A stretch of DNA of 64,000 nucleotides from Cytobacillus gottheilii (GTDB lineage: Bacteria; Bacillota; Bacilli; Bacillales; Cytobacillaceae): positions 2,747,354 through 2,811,353 of the forward strand of contig NZ_KV440945.1 of assembly GCF_001636345.1 (NCBI RefSeq), written 5' to 3'. The notes beneath the pieces were generated by a model, which saw only the letters and a list, made by a program, of their open reading frames with translations, was not told where the DNA came from and did not search any database. The translations under genes were made by a program, and so were the position numbers. How positions within the stretch are numbered: the stretch's first letter is position 1; every line of letters starts with the position of its first letter. Positions 40,092 to 50,138 of the stretch are shown piece after piece.

Positions 40092-40153
40092 AAAAAAGTG
40101 AATTTCAAGCAAATGATGCTATTAAAAGCGCATTTGTTTGAAATCCACTTTTA
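40092..40153 (-). terminator. Terminator at the end of the fla/che operon
   Basis: A very long stem, AAAAGTGGATTTCAAACAAA on one side and TTTGCTTGAAATTCACTTTT on the other (minus strand), is followed by TTTTTT-rich sequence about 50 bases after the sigD stop. Confidence 0.92.
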
Positions 40154-40200
40154 AAAATGGGCTTTACTCTTTAGGTTAGGACGTATATTGGATATCCATT

Positions 40201-40956
40201 TTATATAACTTTATCCAAGCTTTTTCTCAACTTAAAAATAGCCTTCGAATGGATTTGTGAAATACGGGAGGTCGATAAATTCATTACTTCGCCAATTTCA
40301 GTCAATGTTAATTCTTCTTTATAAAACAGACTCAGCACAAGCTGTTCTTTATCATTCAAGTTTGTAATTAATTGAGTCATTTCGTTTAGGGCTTCATCTT
40401 TTAACACCTTTTGCTCAGGTATTAATGCTTTTTCATCTTTAATCATATGGGAAAAGCCTTCATGATCATCATCACTTGGCTGTTCATCAATAGATAAAAG
40501 ATTCGAAAAGAATTGTTCATTGATGGATGAATAAACATCCTCTACAGGCATATCCAGCTCTTTAGCCACTTCTTCGATACTTGCATTGCGCATTAGCTGC
40601 TGCTCTAACCTTTCGGAGGCGGCCTCTATTTTTTTCGCCTTTTCTCTTGTACTCCGAGGAAGCCAGTCTTCTTTTCTTAATCCATCAATAATGGCTCCTC
40701 TAATTCGGAAAGAAGCATAAGTGTCAAATTTTAAATCCCTAGCAGGATCAAATTTCTGCAGGGCATCATAAAGACCCATTAACCCAAGGCTTTTAATATC
40801 GTCTCTTGATACACTTTTGGGCAGGGTAACAGATATGCGCTGAACATGATAACTGACAAGCGGCATATATTTCTTTACAAGATAGTCACCAGCTTCTGGA
40901 TCACGGACATTTACCCAATTCTGCCAAGACATTTGCTCCTCAGTCGTTTGATGCAA
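40201..40956 (-). CDS. sigD: RNA polymerase sigma factor SigD (motility)
   Basis: Sigma-D directs flagellin, autolysin and motility genes and is held by FlgM until the hook is finished. The best start is a TTG at 40956 with GAGGAGG at 7-base spacing (251 residues). An ATG 7 codons earlier would overlap the ribosome site. Sigma region 2 (DLKFDTYASFRIRGAIIDGL, then RKEDWLPRSTREK), region 3 and region 4 (EELTLTEIGEVMNLSTSRIS) are intact. It is the last gene of the long flagellar operon, a position that in B. subtilis makes its level depend on transcript length. Confidence 0.97.
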   Translation of the reverse strand: MHQTTEEQMSWQNWVNVRDPEAGDYLVKKYMPLVSYHVQRISVTLPKSVSRDDIKSLGLMGLYDALQKFDPARDLKFDTYASFRIRGAIIDGLRKEDWLPRSTREKAKKIEAASERLEQQLMRNASIEEVAKELDMPVEDVYSSINEQFFSNLLSIDEQPSDDDHEGFSHMIKDEKALIPEQKVLKDEALNEMTQLITNLNDKEQLVLSLFYKEELTLTEIGEVMNLSTSRISQIHSKAIFKLRKSLDKVI

Positions 40957-41038
40957 AACAAACCCTCCTCGGGACACTTCCAGTTCTTATTGATCGTGAT
41001 TGTTATAATAAGCGGCTAAACCGCCATTGATTGAAATA

Positions 41039-41536
41039 CTAAATATCTTTTGTTCCTTGATTAACAGTACGTATATTTAAAAGTGAAGTTTCAGGATTGA
41101 ATTCAATTGTCCTGCCGCTGCTTCCACCTGTATCTTCAGAAATAATTCTAATATTTAATCGTATTAACTCTTTCTTGACCGCCTCGACATTGCGAGGACC
41201 AATGCGCATTAAATCACTTCCGCCGGAAAACTTGAACATTTGTGCTCCGCCGGCTAATTTAGCGCGAAGATTTGTTTTGCACGCTCCCATTTTTAATAAA
41301 AGAGCTAAAAGTTCAATAATGGCTGTGTCTGCATACTTGGCTTTATTAATCTTCTGTTCTCTTGCTAAGGAAGATTCCGGCAGCATAACATGTGCTAAAC
41401 CTGCAATTTTTTTAATTTCATCATAGATAATGACACCGACACATGAGCCAAGTCCTGATGTTCGAATGATTTGTGGCGCTTTAACGGTATTCATATCAGC
41501 TATTCCAACTTTAATAACTTCGAGCGTACTAGTCAT
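41039..41536 (-). CDS. cheD: Chemoreceptor glutamine deamidase CheD
   Basis: CheD deamidates receptor glutamines and is a partner of CheC. The 165-residue protein contains the catalytic region [20 protein letters not shown] followed by HVMLP, with the family Cys and His in place. Its start overlaps the end of cheC by 8 bases behind AGGAG. Confidence 0.95.
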   Translation of the reverse strand: MTSTLEVIKVGIADMNTVKAPQIIRTSGLGSCVGVIIYDEIKKIAGLAHVMLPESSLAREQKINKAKYADTAIIELLALLLKMGACKTNLRAKLAGGAQMFKFSGGSDLMRIGPRNVEAVKKELIRLNIRIISEDTGGSSGRTIEFNPETSLLNIRTVNQGTKDI

Positions 41537-42173
41537 GATCTGATACTCCTAATGCTTGAAAGATGATTGAAAAGGAATCTGGATCAGGCAGCAGGAAAAA
41601 ATGCCCTCTTACCTCCTGTTTTTCCATTTTCTGCTCTTCATTAAAGGCCGTATCAATGACGATCGCATAATCACTCACTTGAGAAAGCTCAACAAGTCCA
41701 AAGCTGACGATAGCACCAACCATGTCGATGCTTAAGGCAGGTACAGATGGGTAGAGAGAAAGTTTCGTAAAATCAGATAGGCTTGATAAATAAGAACCGG
41801 AAAGAATATTTCCGAGTTCCTGCAATGCTGAAAGTGCTAATTCATTTGTTTGCCATTCCTGCAAATCGAAGTGCTGGTCATCCAGCATATCCTGAATAAA
41901 AGCAGTAGCCTGTTCAATCGGAAGCAAAAAGAACATGCTCCCTGGTGCCTCTCCCTCAATCCGAAGAAATACGCCAGCAACAATGTTTTCAGGACCGCCG
42001 GCCATATCCATCATTTCATCAAAAGTTACAATCTTGACATCTGGCACCGTCATGTCGATTTTTTTATCCAAAAGGGTGGACAGAGCGGTCGCTGCATGTC
42101 CTGCCCCAATATTACCAATCTCTTTCAAAATGTCCAAATGAACAGATGAAATAGTATTCATGTAATTCATCAT
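41529..42173 (-). CDS. cheC: CheY-P phosphatase CheC
   Basis: CheC dephosphorylates CheY-P and is stimulated by CheD. The 214-residue protein has two phosphatase sites with the E-x2-N pattern, [20 protein letters not shown] near the start and [20 protein letters not shown] in the middle. It overlaps the start of cheD and the end of cheW by a few bases. The pseudosymmetry of CheC/FliY is visible in the repeated motif. Confidence 0.95.
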   Translation of the reverse strand: MMNYMNTISSVHLDILKEIGNIGAGHAATALSTLLDKKIDMTVPDVKIVTFDEMMDMAGGPENIVAGVFLRIEGEAPGSMFFLLPIEQATAFIQDMLDDQHFDLQEWQTNELALSALQELGNILSGSYLSSLSDFTKLSLYPSVPALSIDMVGAIVSFGLVELSQVSDYAIVIDTAFNEEQKMEKQEVRGHFFLLPDPDSFSIIFQALGVSDHD

Positions 42174-42643
42174 TCTTCTGTGTTTCCGCTTAATCCAGGT
42201 ATATCGTCTACATTTAAAACTTTTTCCAGATCGATTAGAATAAGAAGCCTTTTTTCAATCTTCGTAACTCCTAATACATAATCAGCTTCCACATTTCCGA
42301 CAACCTCTGGTGAAGGTTCAATAGAGTCCTCAGAAATATCAATGACGTCATTAGCAGAATCAACGATTAATCCTACTTCCATGTCATTAACAGCCACAAT
42401 AATGACGCGTGTATGATCATTGTAGCCTTCTTCCTCTAAATCGAATCGGCTTCTAAGATTAATAATCGGCGTTACAATTCCACGAAGATTGATAACACCT
42501 TTTACATAATTGGCCGTACCCGGAACTCTTGTAATATGTTCTACTTTTTCAATTGAAAGCACCTGACTAACCGGAATTGCATATTCCTTATCTTTTAGCT
42601 GAAAAACGATCAATTTTAAATCAGCTGTCATCTCTTCAACCAT
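42170..42643 (-). CDS. cheW: Chemotaxis adaptor CheW
   Basis: CheW couples receptors to the CheA kinase. The 157-residue protein is a single CheW/SH3-like domain with YAIPVSQVLSIEKVEHITRV, then VKGVINLRGIVTPIINLRSR, the family core. GAGGAG lies upstream of the ATG. It overlaps cheC by 4 bases. A 202-bp gap without a visible gene separates it from cheA, longer than elsewhere in the operon. Confidence 0.95.
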   Translation of the reverse strand: MVEEMTADLKLIVFQLKDKEYAIPVSQVLSIEKVEHITRVPGTANYVKGVINLRGIVTPIINLRSRFDLEEEGYNDHTRVIIVAVNDMEVGLIVDSANDVIDISEDSIEPSPEVVGNVEADYVLGVTKIEKRLLILIDLEKVLNVDDIPGLSGNTEE

Positions 42644-42845
42644 GCATGTCCACTCCTCTTATTAACCCCTTAACATCAGCTTATATTCATGATGGGAAAG
42701 CACTTTTAGCACTTTTCCAGTATTCACTTATTGCACGTATAGTAATAAGGTGTATCCTTAAAATTTTGCGGATTACGGTACGTTTCCTTAGCGATTTTAA
42801 TAATTTTCCCGCTTGAATAACGCACCATCCGCTAAAGCTTTATGC

Positions 42846-44903
42846 TTATTTTATTAGTGCATTGCAATCTACAATTAATGCTACTTGTCCATCTCCAAGG
42901 ATTGTTGCGCCAGAAATGGCAAAAACATTTGATAAATAGCTGCCAAGTGACTTTAGCACCACTTCCTGCTGGCCGATAAAGGAATCAACAACTAGTCCAG
43001 CCATTTTATCTCCTTTTCGAACAATGACTACAGAGTAAAATTCATCACCCTGTTCTGAAACTGGCACTTCAAAGATATCCTTCAAGAATAAAAGAGGTAC
43101 AACCTTGCCTCTAAAATCAATTACCTTTTGGTTGTGTGCATTGAGAATATCTGATTCTTTTACAATCGCTGTCTCAATAATAGATGATAGAGGAACAGCA
43201 AACTTCTCTTTTTGAATTTCCACAAGCATGACCGAAATAATGGACAATGTTAATGGCAATTGAATTGAAAAAGTGGAACCTTGGCCGAGTTTCGAATCGA
43301 TTGTCACAGATCCGCCTAAAGATTCAATTGTGTTTTTAACAACGTCAAGACCTACACCGCGGCCAGATACATCAGATATTTTATCGGCAGTAGAGAAACC
43401 AGATGCGAAAATAAGCTCAAAAACCTGCTTATCTGTCATTGCAGCTCCAGCTTGTTCAGTGATAATTCCATTTTTCAAAGCTTTTGCCAATACTTTATCT
43501 CTGCTGATGCCTGCTCCATCGTCATCAATTTCGATAAAGACATGATTTCCGCTATGGAATGCTTTTAATACAACATTTCCTTCTTCGTTTTTCCCTTTTG
43601 CTTTTCTTTCCTCTGGTGTTTCTACGCCATGATCAAGTGCATTTCTGATTAAATGGACTAGCGGATCACCAATTTCATCGATAACTGTACGATCTAATTC
43701 AGTTTCTGCTCCAATAATCTGCAGATTGATTTTTTTATTTAAATCACGCGCAAGCTGACGGACCATCCGCGGAAAACGATTGAAAACTGTTTCAACAGGA
43801 ACCATTCGCATGTTAAGAATAATATTCTGCAAATCACCAGAAATTCTGGACATATGTTCAACTGTTTCCTGAAGCTCCTGATTATTTAAATCCCGTGAAA
43901 TCTGCTCAAGTCTTCCCCGGTCAATTACAAGCTCTTCAAATAAGTTCATCAAAATATCTAAACGTTCAATATTAACGCGAATGGTTTTGTTGCTCGATTG
44001 CTTCGCTGGCGCTTTTTTATCATCCTTTTGAGCTTCAGGTGGAGTTATATCTACAACTTCAGCTAAGACAGGAGTATCTTCAACAGTTGTTTGTGTGGAG
44101 TCCTCCACATCAGCTGCCTGCTTTTTCAGTTCTTCTACGGAAATAGCATGAACATCTGCTTTTTCTACCTCTGAAACTTTCATTACTTTCTTCTGGATGT
44201 CATCAATTGATTCTTTCGTCACAATTGTTACGGTAAATTCATGATCAAATTGTTCTTCTTCAAGCTGATCTGCAGAAGGACTTGATTTAATTACTTCACC
44301 CGTTGTTTCCAAGACTTCAAATACCATAAATACACGTGCAGCCTTTAAAAGGCAGTCTTCACGCAATTGAACAGTAATTTCATAAGCATGAAACCCTTGC
44401 TCATTTGATTGCTCGATCACTGTTAATTCAAACTCATCATAGCTGCTCTTTGCTGCACTGAATTGTGGAGGTTCTGCTATTGCAACAGCCGTTTCAGCAG
44501 CTGCCAGAGCTCCAGCAGGGCTTTTCCCTTGCTCAATTAATTTTAGCTTCTCAACAACAGAGGAAACATCACGTTTTCCATCTCCGCCGCCTGCGATCGA
44601 TTCGACCATTGCCTCAAGATCGTCAACAGATAAAAAAACAACATCCAGTATTTCTGAATTTACTTTTATCTTTTGATTGCGAATGGCATCTAGCACATTT
44701 TCCATTTGATGTGTCAGACTAGCTAAATCCTCATACCCCATTGTTGCCGACATCCCTTTTAACGTATGGGCAGAACGGAAAATATCATTCACGATCTTAA
44801 GGTCTTCGGGATTTTTTTCGAGTTCAAGCAGTTGTTCGTTACATGCTTGTAAATGTTCTTTACTTTCTTCAATAAATACTTCTAAATATTGACTCATTTC
44901 CAT
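42846..44903 (-). CDS. cheA: Chemotaxis histidine kinase CheA
   Basis: CheA phosphorylates CheY and CheB in response to receptors. The frame opens at 44930, but MEMSQYLEVFIEESKEHLQA at 44903 with AAGGAGTG upstream is the B. subtilis-type start (685 residues). The phosphorylated His46 lies in RSAHTLKG of the HPt domain. A P2 domain and a Pro/Lys linker follow. P3 dimerisation, the kinase domain (HLIRNALDHGVETPEER, then GRGVGLDVV and GSTFSIQLPLTL) and the CheW-like C-terminal domain complete it. It lies 20 bases after cheB. Confidence 0.97.
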   Translation of the reverse strand: MEMSQYLEVFIEESKEHLQACNEQLLELEKNPEDLKIVNDIFRSAHTLKGMSATMGYEDLASLTHQMENVLDAIRNQKIKVNSEILDVVFLSVDDLEAMVESIAGGGDGKRDVSSVVEKLKLIEQGKSPAGALAAAETAVAIAEPPQFSAAKSSYDEFELTVIEQSNEQGFHAYEITVQLREDCLLKAARVFMVFEVLETTGEVIKSSPSADQLEEEQFDHEFTVTIVTKESIDDIQKKVMKVSEVEKADVHAISVEELKKQAADVEDSTQTTVEDTPVLAEVVDITPPEAQKDDKKAPAKQSSNKTIRVNIERLDILMNLFEELVIDRGRLEQISRDLNNQELQETVEHMSRISGDLQNIILNMRMVPVETVFNRFPRMVRQLARDLNKKINLQIIGAETELDRTVIDEIGDPLVHLIRNALDHGVETPEERKAKGKNEEGNVVLKAFHSGNHVFIEIDDDGAGISRDKVLAKALKNGIITEQAGAAMTDKQVFELIFASGFSTADKISDVSGRGVGLDVVKNTIESLGGSVTIDSKLGQGSTFSIQLPLTLSIISVMLVEIQKEKFAVPLSSIIETAIVKESDILNAHNQKVIDFRGKVVPLLFLKDIFEVPVSEQGDEFYSVVIVRKGDKMAGLVVDSFIGQQEVVLKSLGSYLSNVFAISGATILGDGQVALIVDCNALIK

Positions 44904-44922
44904 GCGAATGCACTCCTTGGCA

Positions 44923-46023
44923 TTATACATATTTGATTATAGCTTCAGCTATAAGGTCTACCTTTTTTACTTCATCAACTAGATTAGTGGCAATTGCGGA
45001 TTTAGGCATTCCGTATACGATGGATGATTCCTCCGATTCAGCAATGGCTTTTACATTTCCCTTTTCTTTTAGGGCCATTAAACCTTTTGAACCGTCAGAT
45101 CCCATGCCGGTCATAATAACAGCTACCTTTGCAAATCCCTCAATCATGCTCACAGATTCAAACATGACATCAACCGATGGTCTATGACCATTCCTGGCTT
45201 CTGCCTGATTCAGCTTTGCCTGCAATGAAGTTCCTTTCTTCATAACCTGCAGATGATAGCCTCCTGGTGCTATATAGGCAGTTCCTTTTTGTAAGATCTC
45301 TCCATCCTCTGCTTCCTTTACGGTTATTTGAGATAGATGGTTTAATCTATTTGCAAGAGAATGTGTAAAACCTGCAGGCATATGCTGCACAATGACAATA
45401 GGTGCAGGAATGGCGGAAGGTAATCTTGTGAGCACAGCCTGCAAAGCCCGCGGACCTCCAGTGGATGTGCCTATACAGACAATTTTACTATCTGTTGGTT
45501 TCCACGAAGACTTAAAATCATCCTTTTGCCCTAATATCTTTGTTGGTTCTATTTTACTATAATTTTGCGGTGAATTAGTAGGTATTTTCTTTTCCAGTGG
45601 ATATTTCACCAGCTGCTTTATATTTGCACTGCTAACCGAAACAACCTTTTCTATTAATTCCTGCTTTATTTTGTGCAGATCTAAAGAAATGGCTCCGGAT
45701 GGTTTGGCAATAAAATCAATTGCACCATAGGCGATTGCCTGTATGGTATTTTCTGCCCCCTCCTTCGTCGTACTGGAAAGCATGAGAACGGGTACAGGAT
45801 TTTTTTCCATAATTAGCTTTAATGCATCTAAACCATTTAATACGGGCATTTCTACATCCATCGTGACAACATCTGGTTTAAGCTCGATGGTTTTTTTGAG
45901 CCCATCTTCTCCATTGCGTGCCGTACCGATGATATGGATCCGAGGATCTTCAGTGAGAAAATCTGCAATTAATTTTCGCATAAAAGCAGAATCATCAACA
46001 ATAAGCACATTTATTCTCTTCAT
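44923..46023 (-). CDS. cheB: Protein-glutamate methylesterase CheB
   Basis: CheB removes methyl groups from receptors during adaptation. The 366-residue protein has an N-terminal receiver domain with phospho-acceptor Asp56 in VVTMDVEMP and a C-terminal esterase with the triad regions IGTSTGGPRAL (Ser), VQHMPAGFTHSL (His) and MTGMGSDGSKG (Asp). It lies 8 bases after flhG and before cheA. Confidence 0.97.
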   Translation of the reverse strand: MKRINVLIVDDSAFMRKLIADFLTEDPRIHIIGTARNGEDGLKKTIELKPDVVTMDVEMPVLNGLDALKLIMEKNPVPVLMLSSTTKEGAENTIQAIAYGAIDFIAKPSGAISLDLHKIKQELIEKVVSVSSANIKQLVKYPLEKKIPTNSPQNYSKIEPTKILGQKDDFKSSWKPTDSKIVCIGTSTGGPRALQAVLTRLPSAIPAPIVIVQHMPAGFTHSLANRLNHLSQITVKEAEDGEILQKGTAYIAPGGYHLQVMKKGTSLQAKLNQAEARNGHRPSVDVMFESVSMIEGFAKVAVIMTGMGSDGSKGLMALKEKGNVKAIAESEESSIVYGMPKSAIATNLVDEVKKVDLIAEAIIKYV

Positions 46024-46031
46024 TAATCACA

Positions 46032-46898
46032 CTACCTTTCAAAGAGAAGACGCCTTAAGTTTGCAACAAAATTGGTTTTCTTTTTCATAGACTGAATATC
46101 ATCAATTGGCTTTATAAGCAGGTCTGCAACCTGTTTGATTCCCTTTGCTGCCGGTGACCTATCATTATAAAGGACAAGAGGAATCTGTCTTTTTACCGCC
46201 ATTGAGATGTTTTGATCATCAGGGATCGAACCAAGAAAGGCCGTTTCAATTCCTAAAAACTTCTTAAGGGCACCATTTATGCGCTGAAACGTTTCCTTTC
46301 CTTCTTTCTCGTTTTGTACCCTATTAACAATAAAATGAAAAGGGATACGGTCATTAAGCAATTTTACATGCTTAACTGCTGCGTATGCATCTGTTATGGA
46401 AGGAGGCTCTGTCGTAGTTACAACAATTATATCCTCAGCAGACAGAATAAATTTGGATGAGTGCTCTGAAATACCTGCTCCCATGTCGAAAAAAACAAAA
46501 TCATATTGATAGAGCAGCTGCTGGAATTCATCCATAAACCGGCTCATATGCATAGGATCAAAATCAATGAAATGTGAAAGACCCGTTCCACCAGCAATAT
46601 AATGAAGCGATTGCGGGCCAGAGACAATGATTCTTTCCAGCCCGACATTGTTTTGAAAAAAATCAGCAATGGTGTACGGTGGAGAGGTTCCCATGAGAAT
46701 ATCAATATTGCCCATTCCAATATCCATATCAATCAGCAGGACTTTATATCCATTCCCACTTAGCGTAAGAGCCATGTTTAAGGATATATTTGATTTTCCT
46801 ACTCCGCCTTTTCCACTCATAACCGCAATGGTACGCGTCTTACTTCCTTCACCATTGTTTTCAACTCTAGAACGAAGCTTGGCAGCCTGATCATACAT
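46032..46898 (-). CDS. flhG: MinD-like flagellar ATPase FlhG
   Basis: FlhG (YlxH) controls flagellar number and placement with FlhF and acts on FliM/FliY assembly. The 288-residue protein has the deviant Walker A SGKGGVGKSN at residues 28-37, the DMDIGMGNIDILMG segment and DMGAGISEHSSKF (Walker B region). A basic C-terminal amphipathic helix is compatible with membrane binding. Its start overlaps the flhF stop by 8 bases. Confidence 0.95.
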   Translation of the reverse strand: MYDQAAKLRSRVENNGEGSKTRTIAVMSGKGGVGKSNISLNMALTLSGNGYKVLLIDMDIGMGNIDILMGTSPPYTIADFFQNNVGLERIIVSGPQSLHYIAGGTGLSHFIDFDPMHMSRFMDEFQQLLYQYDFVFFDMGAGISEHSSKFILSAEDIIVVTTTEPPSITDAYAAVKHVKLLNDRIPFHFIVNRVQNEKEGKETFQRINGALKKFLGIETAFLGSIPDDQNISMAVKRQIPLVLYNDRSPAAKGIKQVADLLIKPIDDIQSMKKKTNFVANLRRLLFER

Positions 46899-48045
46899 TA
46901 GAATCTACCCCGATTATTGTTTTAGTAATAGCTTCTGGTGTAGCATAGATCAAATCATCTGGTACATCCTGGCCATTTGTAATATAAGCTGCGCCTTTTT
47001 GATGCTTATAAATAAGGTTAAACATCGCTCCATAGCTCGAAGTTTCATCCGCTTTTGTAAAAACAAGCCTATCGATATGGATATTTGAAAATTGAGTATA
47101 TATTTCCTCCATATCACGCTGCTTTGAAGTTAATGAAAGGACAAGATATGTTTCCATATCATGTTCAAAGTCGATCGTCCGCTTAAGATCTTCAACATAT
47201 TTCTTGTTACGAAAATTTCGTCCTGCTGTATCAATAAAAACAAGATCATATTGTGAGAACTTTTCAGCAGCAATATTAAATTCTTCGAGTGAATAACACA
47301 CTTCAAGTGGTACATTTAAAATTTCCGCATATGTTTTCAACTGCTCAACTGCTCCAATTCGGTACGTGTCAGCTGTAATAAAAGCTACTGATTTTTTATG
47401 AGTCATCACACATTCTGCTGCAATCTTTGCAAGTGTTGTGGTTTTCCCGACACCTGTTGGGCCAATTACATTCACATATTTTTTCTGAAAAGAAATGCCT
47501 CCAAATGGGATGTTTGTTAACTTTTCATTCATTTCAGACTTAAGCCACTTTTCTACAGACGATTCTGCACTCTCGCCGCTTGCATACCATTTTTCAAGAA
47601 GGTTTTGTTCAATTGAAAAAATGACTTGCTGATCAATTTCCTGCTCATGTAACAGGTTATGTACGCGAAGCAGTGGAGCGGGAAGATGGGCTGTGTTTTG
47701 ATTATGTTCTTTGCCCATCGTTCCAACCAGCTTTTTCAAATCGTTCAATTCTTTAAGAATAGGGTCATTATTATTTTCATTCACTGGTAACTTTTGACCT
47801 TCTATTGTGAATTTTGCCATGTCCTTTTGATTACTTTGTTTATTTTTGATCATTGGTTTTTGTTCTTTTTCAGGCTTTGAATCAGCAGCTGCCAGCACTT
47901 CAATATTCTGTTTCTTGAAGAAACCTAAAAACCCACCTGTCTGTATGACTCTTGAATTTAAGATGACTGCATCGTTACCCAGCTCAGCTCTGATCTTTTT
48001 CATCGCTTCAGGCATGGACTCTGCAACATATTTTTTTACCTTCAC
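46891..48045 (-). CDS. flhF: SRP-like flagellar GTPase FlhF
   Basis: FlhF is the SRP-family GTPase that marks the site of new flagella; FlhG activates its GTPase. The 384-residue protein has the N-terminal B domain beginning MKVKKYVAESMPEAMKKIRA, a charged linker, an N domain, and the G domain with GPTGVGKTTT near residues 195-203, DTYRIGAVEQL and DTAGRNF. It overlaps flhA by 4 bases and flhG by 8. Confidence 0.95.
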   Translation of the reverse strand: MKVKKYVAESMPEAMKKIRAELGNDAVILNSRVIQTGGFLGFFKKQNIEVLAAADSKPEKEQKPMIKNKQSNQKDMAKFTIEGQKLPVNENNNDPILKELNDLKKLVGTMGKEHNQNTAHLPAPLLRVHNLLHEQEIDQQVIFSIEQNLLEKWYASGESAESSVEKWLKSEMNEKLTNIPFGGISFQKKYVNVIGPTGVGKTTTLAKIAAECVMTHKKSVAFITADTYRIGAVEQLKTYAEILNVPLEVCYSLEEFNIAAEKFSQYDLVFIDTAGRNFRNKKYVEDLKRTIDFEHDMETYLVLSLTSKQRDMEEIYTQFSNIHIDRLVFTKADETSSYGAMFNLIYKHQKGAAYITNGQDVPDDLIYATPEAITKTIIGVDSNV

Positions 48046-50078
48046 TCAGCATTCACCACCCCTACACTTTGCACTTCAGCATTTGCTTCAAGTTCATTAT
48101 AAGAAAGGATTGGAATTTGCGGAAAGTACCTTTCCGTCAACTGACGCACATACATTCTTACTGCCGGAGAGCAGAGAACAATCGGCGTCTGTTCCATCAA
48201 AGATAATTGTTCCACTTGTGAGGCAATTGATTCAAGTATCGATTGCGATACACCCGGATCTAATGTTAAGAAAGATCCATGTTCTGTTTGCTGGACGGCA
48301 TCAGCAATCAATTTTTCAACCTTGCCGGAAAGGGTAACAACCTTTAAGGATTCACCAGGCTGATAATATTGGCTCGTAATTTGGCGGGCCAGCGCCTGGC
48401 GCACATATTCCGCGAGGATATCCGTGTCACTTGTAGCCTTCGCATAATCGGCAAGTGTCTCAAATATAATCGGCAAATTGCGGATTGAAATATTTTCTTT
48501 TAGTAACTTTGCTAATACCTTTTGAACTTCTCCTACCGATAAAGGACTTGGTGACACTTCTTCAACAAGAATCGGATAGCTTTCTTTTAAATGATCGATT
48601 AGCTGCTTTGTTTCTTGTCTGCCTAACAGATCATGTGCATTCATTTTAATCATTTCAGTAATATGTGTAGAGACAACTGAAGGAGGATCGACTACCGTAT
48701 AGCCAAATATTTCAGCCTGTTCCTTCATTTGTTCTGTAATCCATTTAGCCGGCAAACCAAATGAAGGCTCGACTGTATCAATTCCCTCAATAGAGTCATC
48801 TTCAATGCCTGGGCTCATGGCCAAATAGTGATCGAGCAGCAGTTCGCCGCGTGCCATCTCATTGCCTTTTATTTTTAAGCGATATTCGTTTGGCTGCAGC
48901 TGTATGTTGTCACGTATACGTACAACAGGAATTACAAGCCCTAACTCAATAGCCAGCTGTCTTCTAATCATGACAATCCGATCGAGCAAATCACCGCCCT
49001 GATTCGCATCTGCCAACGGAATAAGACCATATCCAAATTCGAATTCAATTGGATCAACATTTAACAGATTTACCACACTCTCAGGACTTTTCATCTCACT
49101 CGTTTCAATTTCTTCTTCCATTTCCTGAAGCTGTTCTTTATTTGTTTCAGGTACACGAGATATCATGTATCCTCCTACAATAAGCAACCCGCTAATTGGA
49201 AGGGGAAGAAAAATGCCAATCGGAGTGAAAATACCCAGCAAAAGGATGGTTCCTCCTGTCACATATAGCATTTTCGGATAAGCGAAAAGCTGTGATGTAA
49301 TATCTTTCCCGATATTTCCATCTGAAGCTGCTCTAGTCACAACAATACCAGTAGCGGTCGAAATTAATAAAGCAGGTATTTGACTTACTAATCCGTCCCC
49401 GACTGTCAGCATCGAGTACGTTGTTGCTGCTTCGGCAATAGGAAGGCCGAGTTGAACCATACCAATGACAATCCCGAAAATCAAGTTAATAATTGTAATT
49501 ATAATTCCTGCGATGGCATCACCTTTGACGAACTTACTCGCACCATCCATTGCTCCATAAAAATCTGATTCGCGGCTTACTTTCTCCCGTCTTTCCTTTG
49601 CTTCTTGTTCAGAAATCATGCCGGCATTTAAATCAGCATCAATACTCATCTGCTTTCCTGGCATTGCATCAAGGGTAAATCTTGCAGCTACTTCCGACAC
49701 CCTCTCTGAACCTTTTGTAATGACAACAAACTGTATAATTACAAGGATCAAGAATACAACCATTCCGACTAATATATTGCCGCCCGTCACAAAAGAACCA
49801 AATGTTTCGACAACCTTTCCTGCGTCACCTTCTGAAAGAATAGAGCGGGTAGTTGAAACGTTTAATCCGAGTCTGAACAGTGTCATCAGCAAAATTAAGG
49901 AAGGAAAAATTGAAAATTCAAGTGCTTCCTTCATATTCATTGCCGTTAATAATACCATGAGCGCCAAGGCCATATTCACAATGATTAATATACTTAATAA
50001 CCAATGCGGAAGCGGGATAATGAGCATCGCAACGATCATTATGACACTCAGCAGCACCGTTAAGTCTCTTATTGCCAT
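48042..50078 (-). CDS. flhA: Flagellar export gate protein FlhA
   Basis: FlhA is the nonameric ring of the type III export gate. The 678-residue protein has about eight N-terminal membrane segments, the conserved FHIPEP-like loop region with FVKGDAIAGIIITIINLIFG and LLISTATGIVVTRAA, and a large cytoplasmic domain that docks chaperone-substrate complexes. AGGAGAGAG precedes the ATG. It lies between flhB and flhF in the standard order. Confidence 0.97.
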   Translation of the reverse strand: MAIRDLTVLLSVIMIVAMLIIPLPHWLLSILIIVNMALALMVLLTAMNMKEALEFSIFPSLILLMTLFRLGLNVSTTRSILSEGDAGKVVETFGSFVTGGNILVGMVVFLILVIIQFVVITKGSERVSEVAARFTLDAMPGKQMSIDADLNAGMISEQEAKERREKVSRESDFYGAMDGASKFVKGDAIAGIIITIINLIFGIVIGMVQLGLPIAEAATTYSMLTVGDGLVSQIPALLISTATGIVVTRAASDGNIGKDITSQLFAYPKMLYVTGGTILLLGIFTPIGIFLPLPISGLLIVGGYMISRVPETNKEQLQEMEEEIETSEMKSPESVVNLLNVDPIEFEFGYGLIPLADANQGGDLLDRIVMIRRQLAIELGLVIPVVRIRDNIQLQPNEYRLKIKGNEMARGELLLDHYLAMSPGIEDDSIEGIDTVEPSFGLPAKWITEQMKEQAEIFGYTVVDPPSVVSTHITEMIKMNAHDLLGRQETKQLIDHLKESYPILVEEVSPSPLSVGEVQKVLAKLLKENISIRNLPIIFETLADYAKATSDTDILAEYVRQALARQITSQYYQPGESLKVVTLSGKVEKLIADAVQQTEHGSFLTLDPGVSQSILESIASQVEQLSLMEQTPIVLCSPAVRMYVRQLTERYFPQIPILSYNELEANAEVQSVGVVNAE

Positions 50079-50138
50079 TTATTCTCTCTCCTAACATTAC
50101 AAACACGAAGCGATCTCAATAGGGTGATGGATCTCCTA

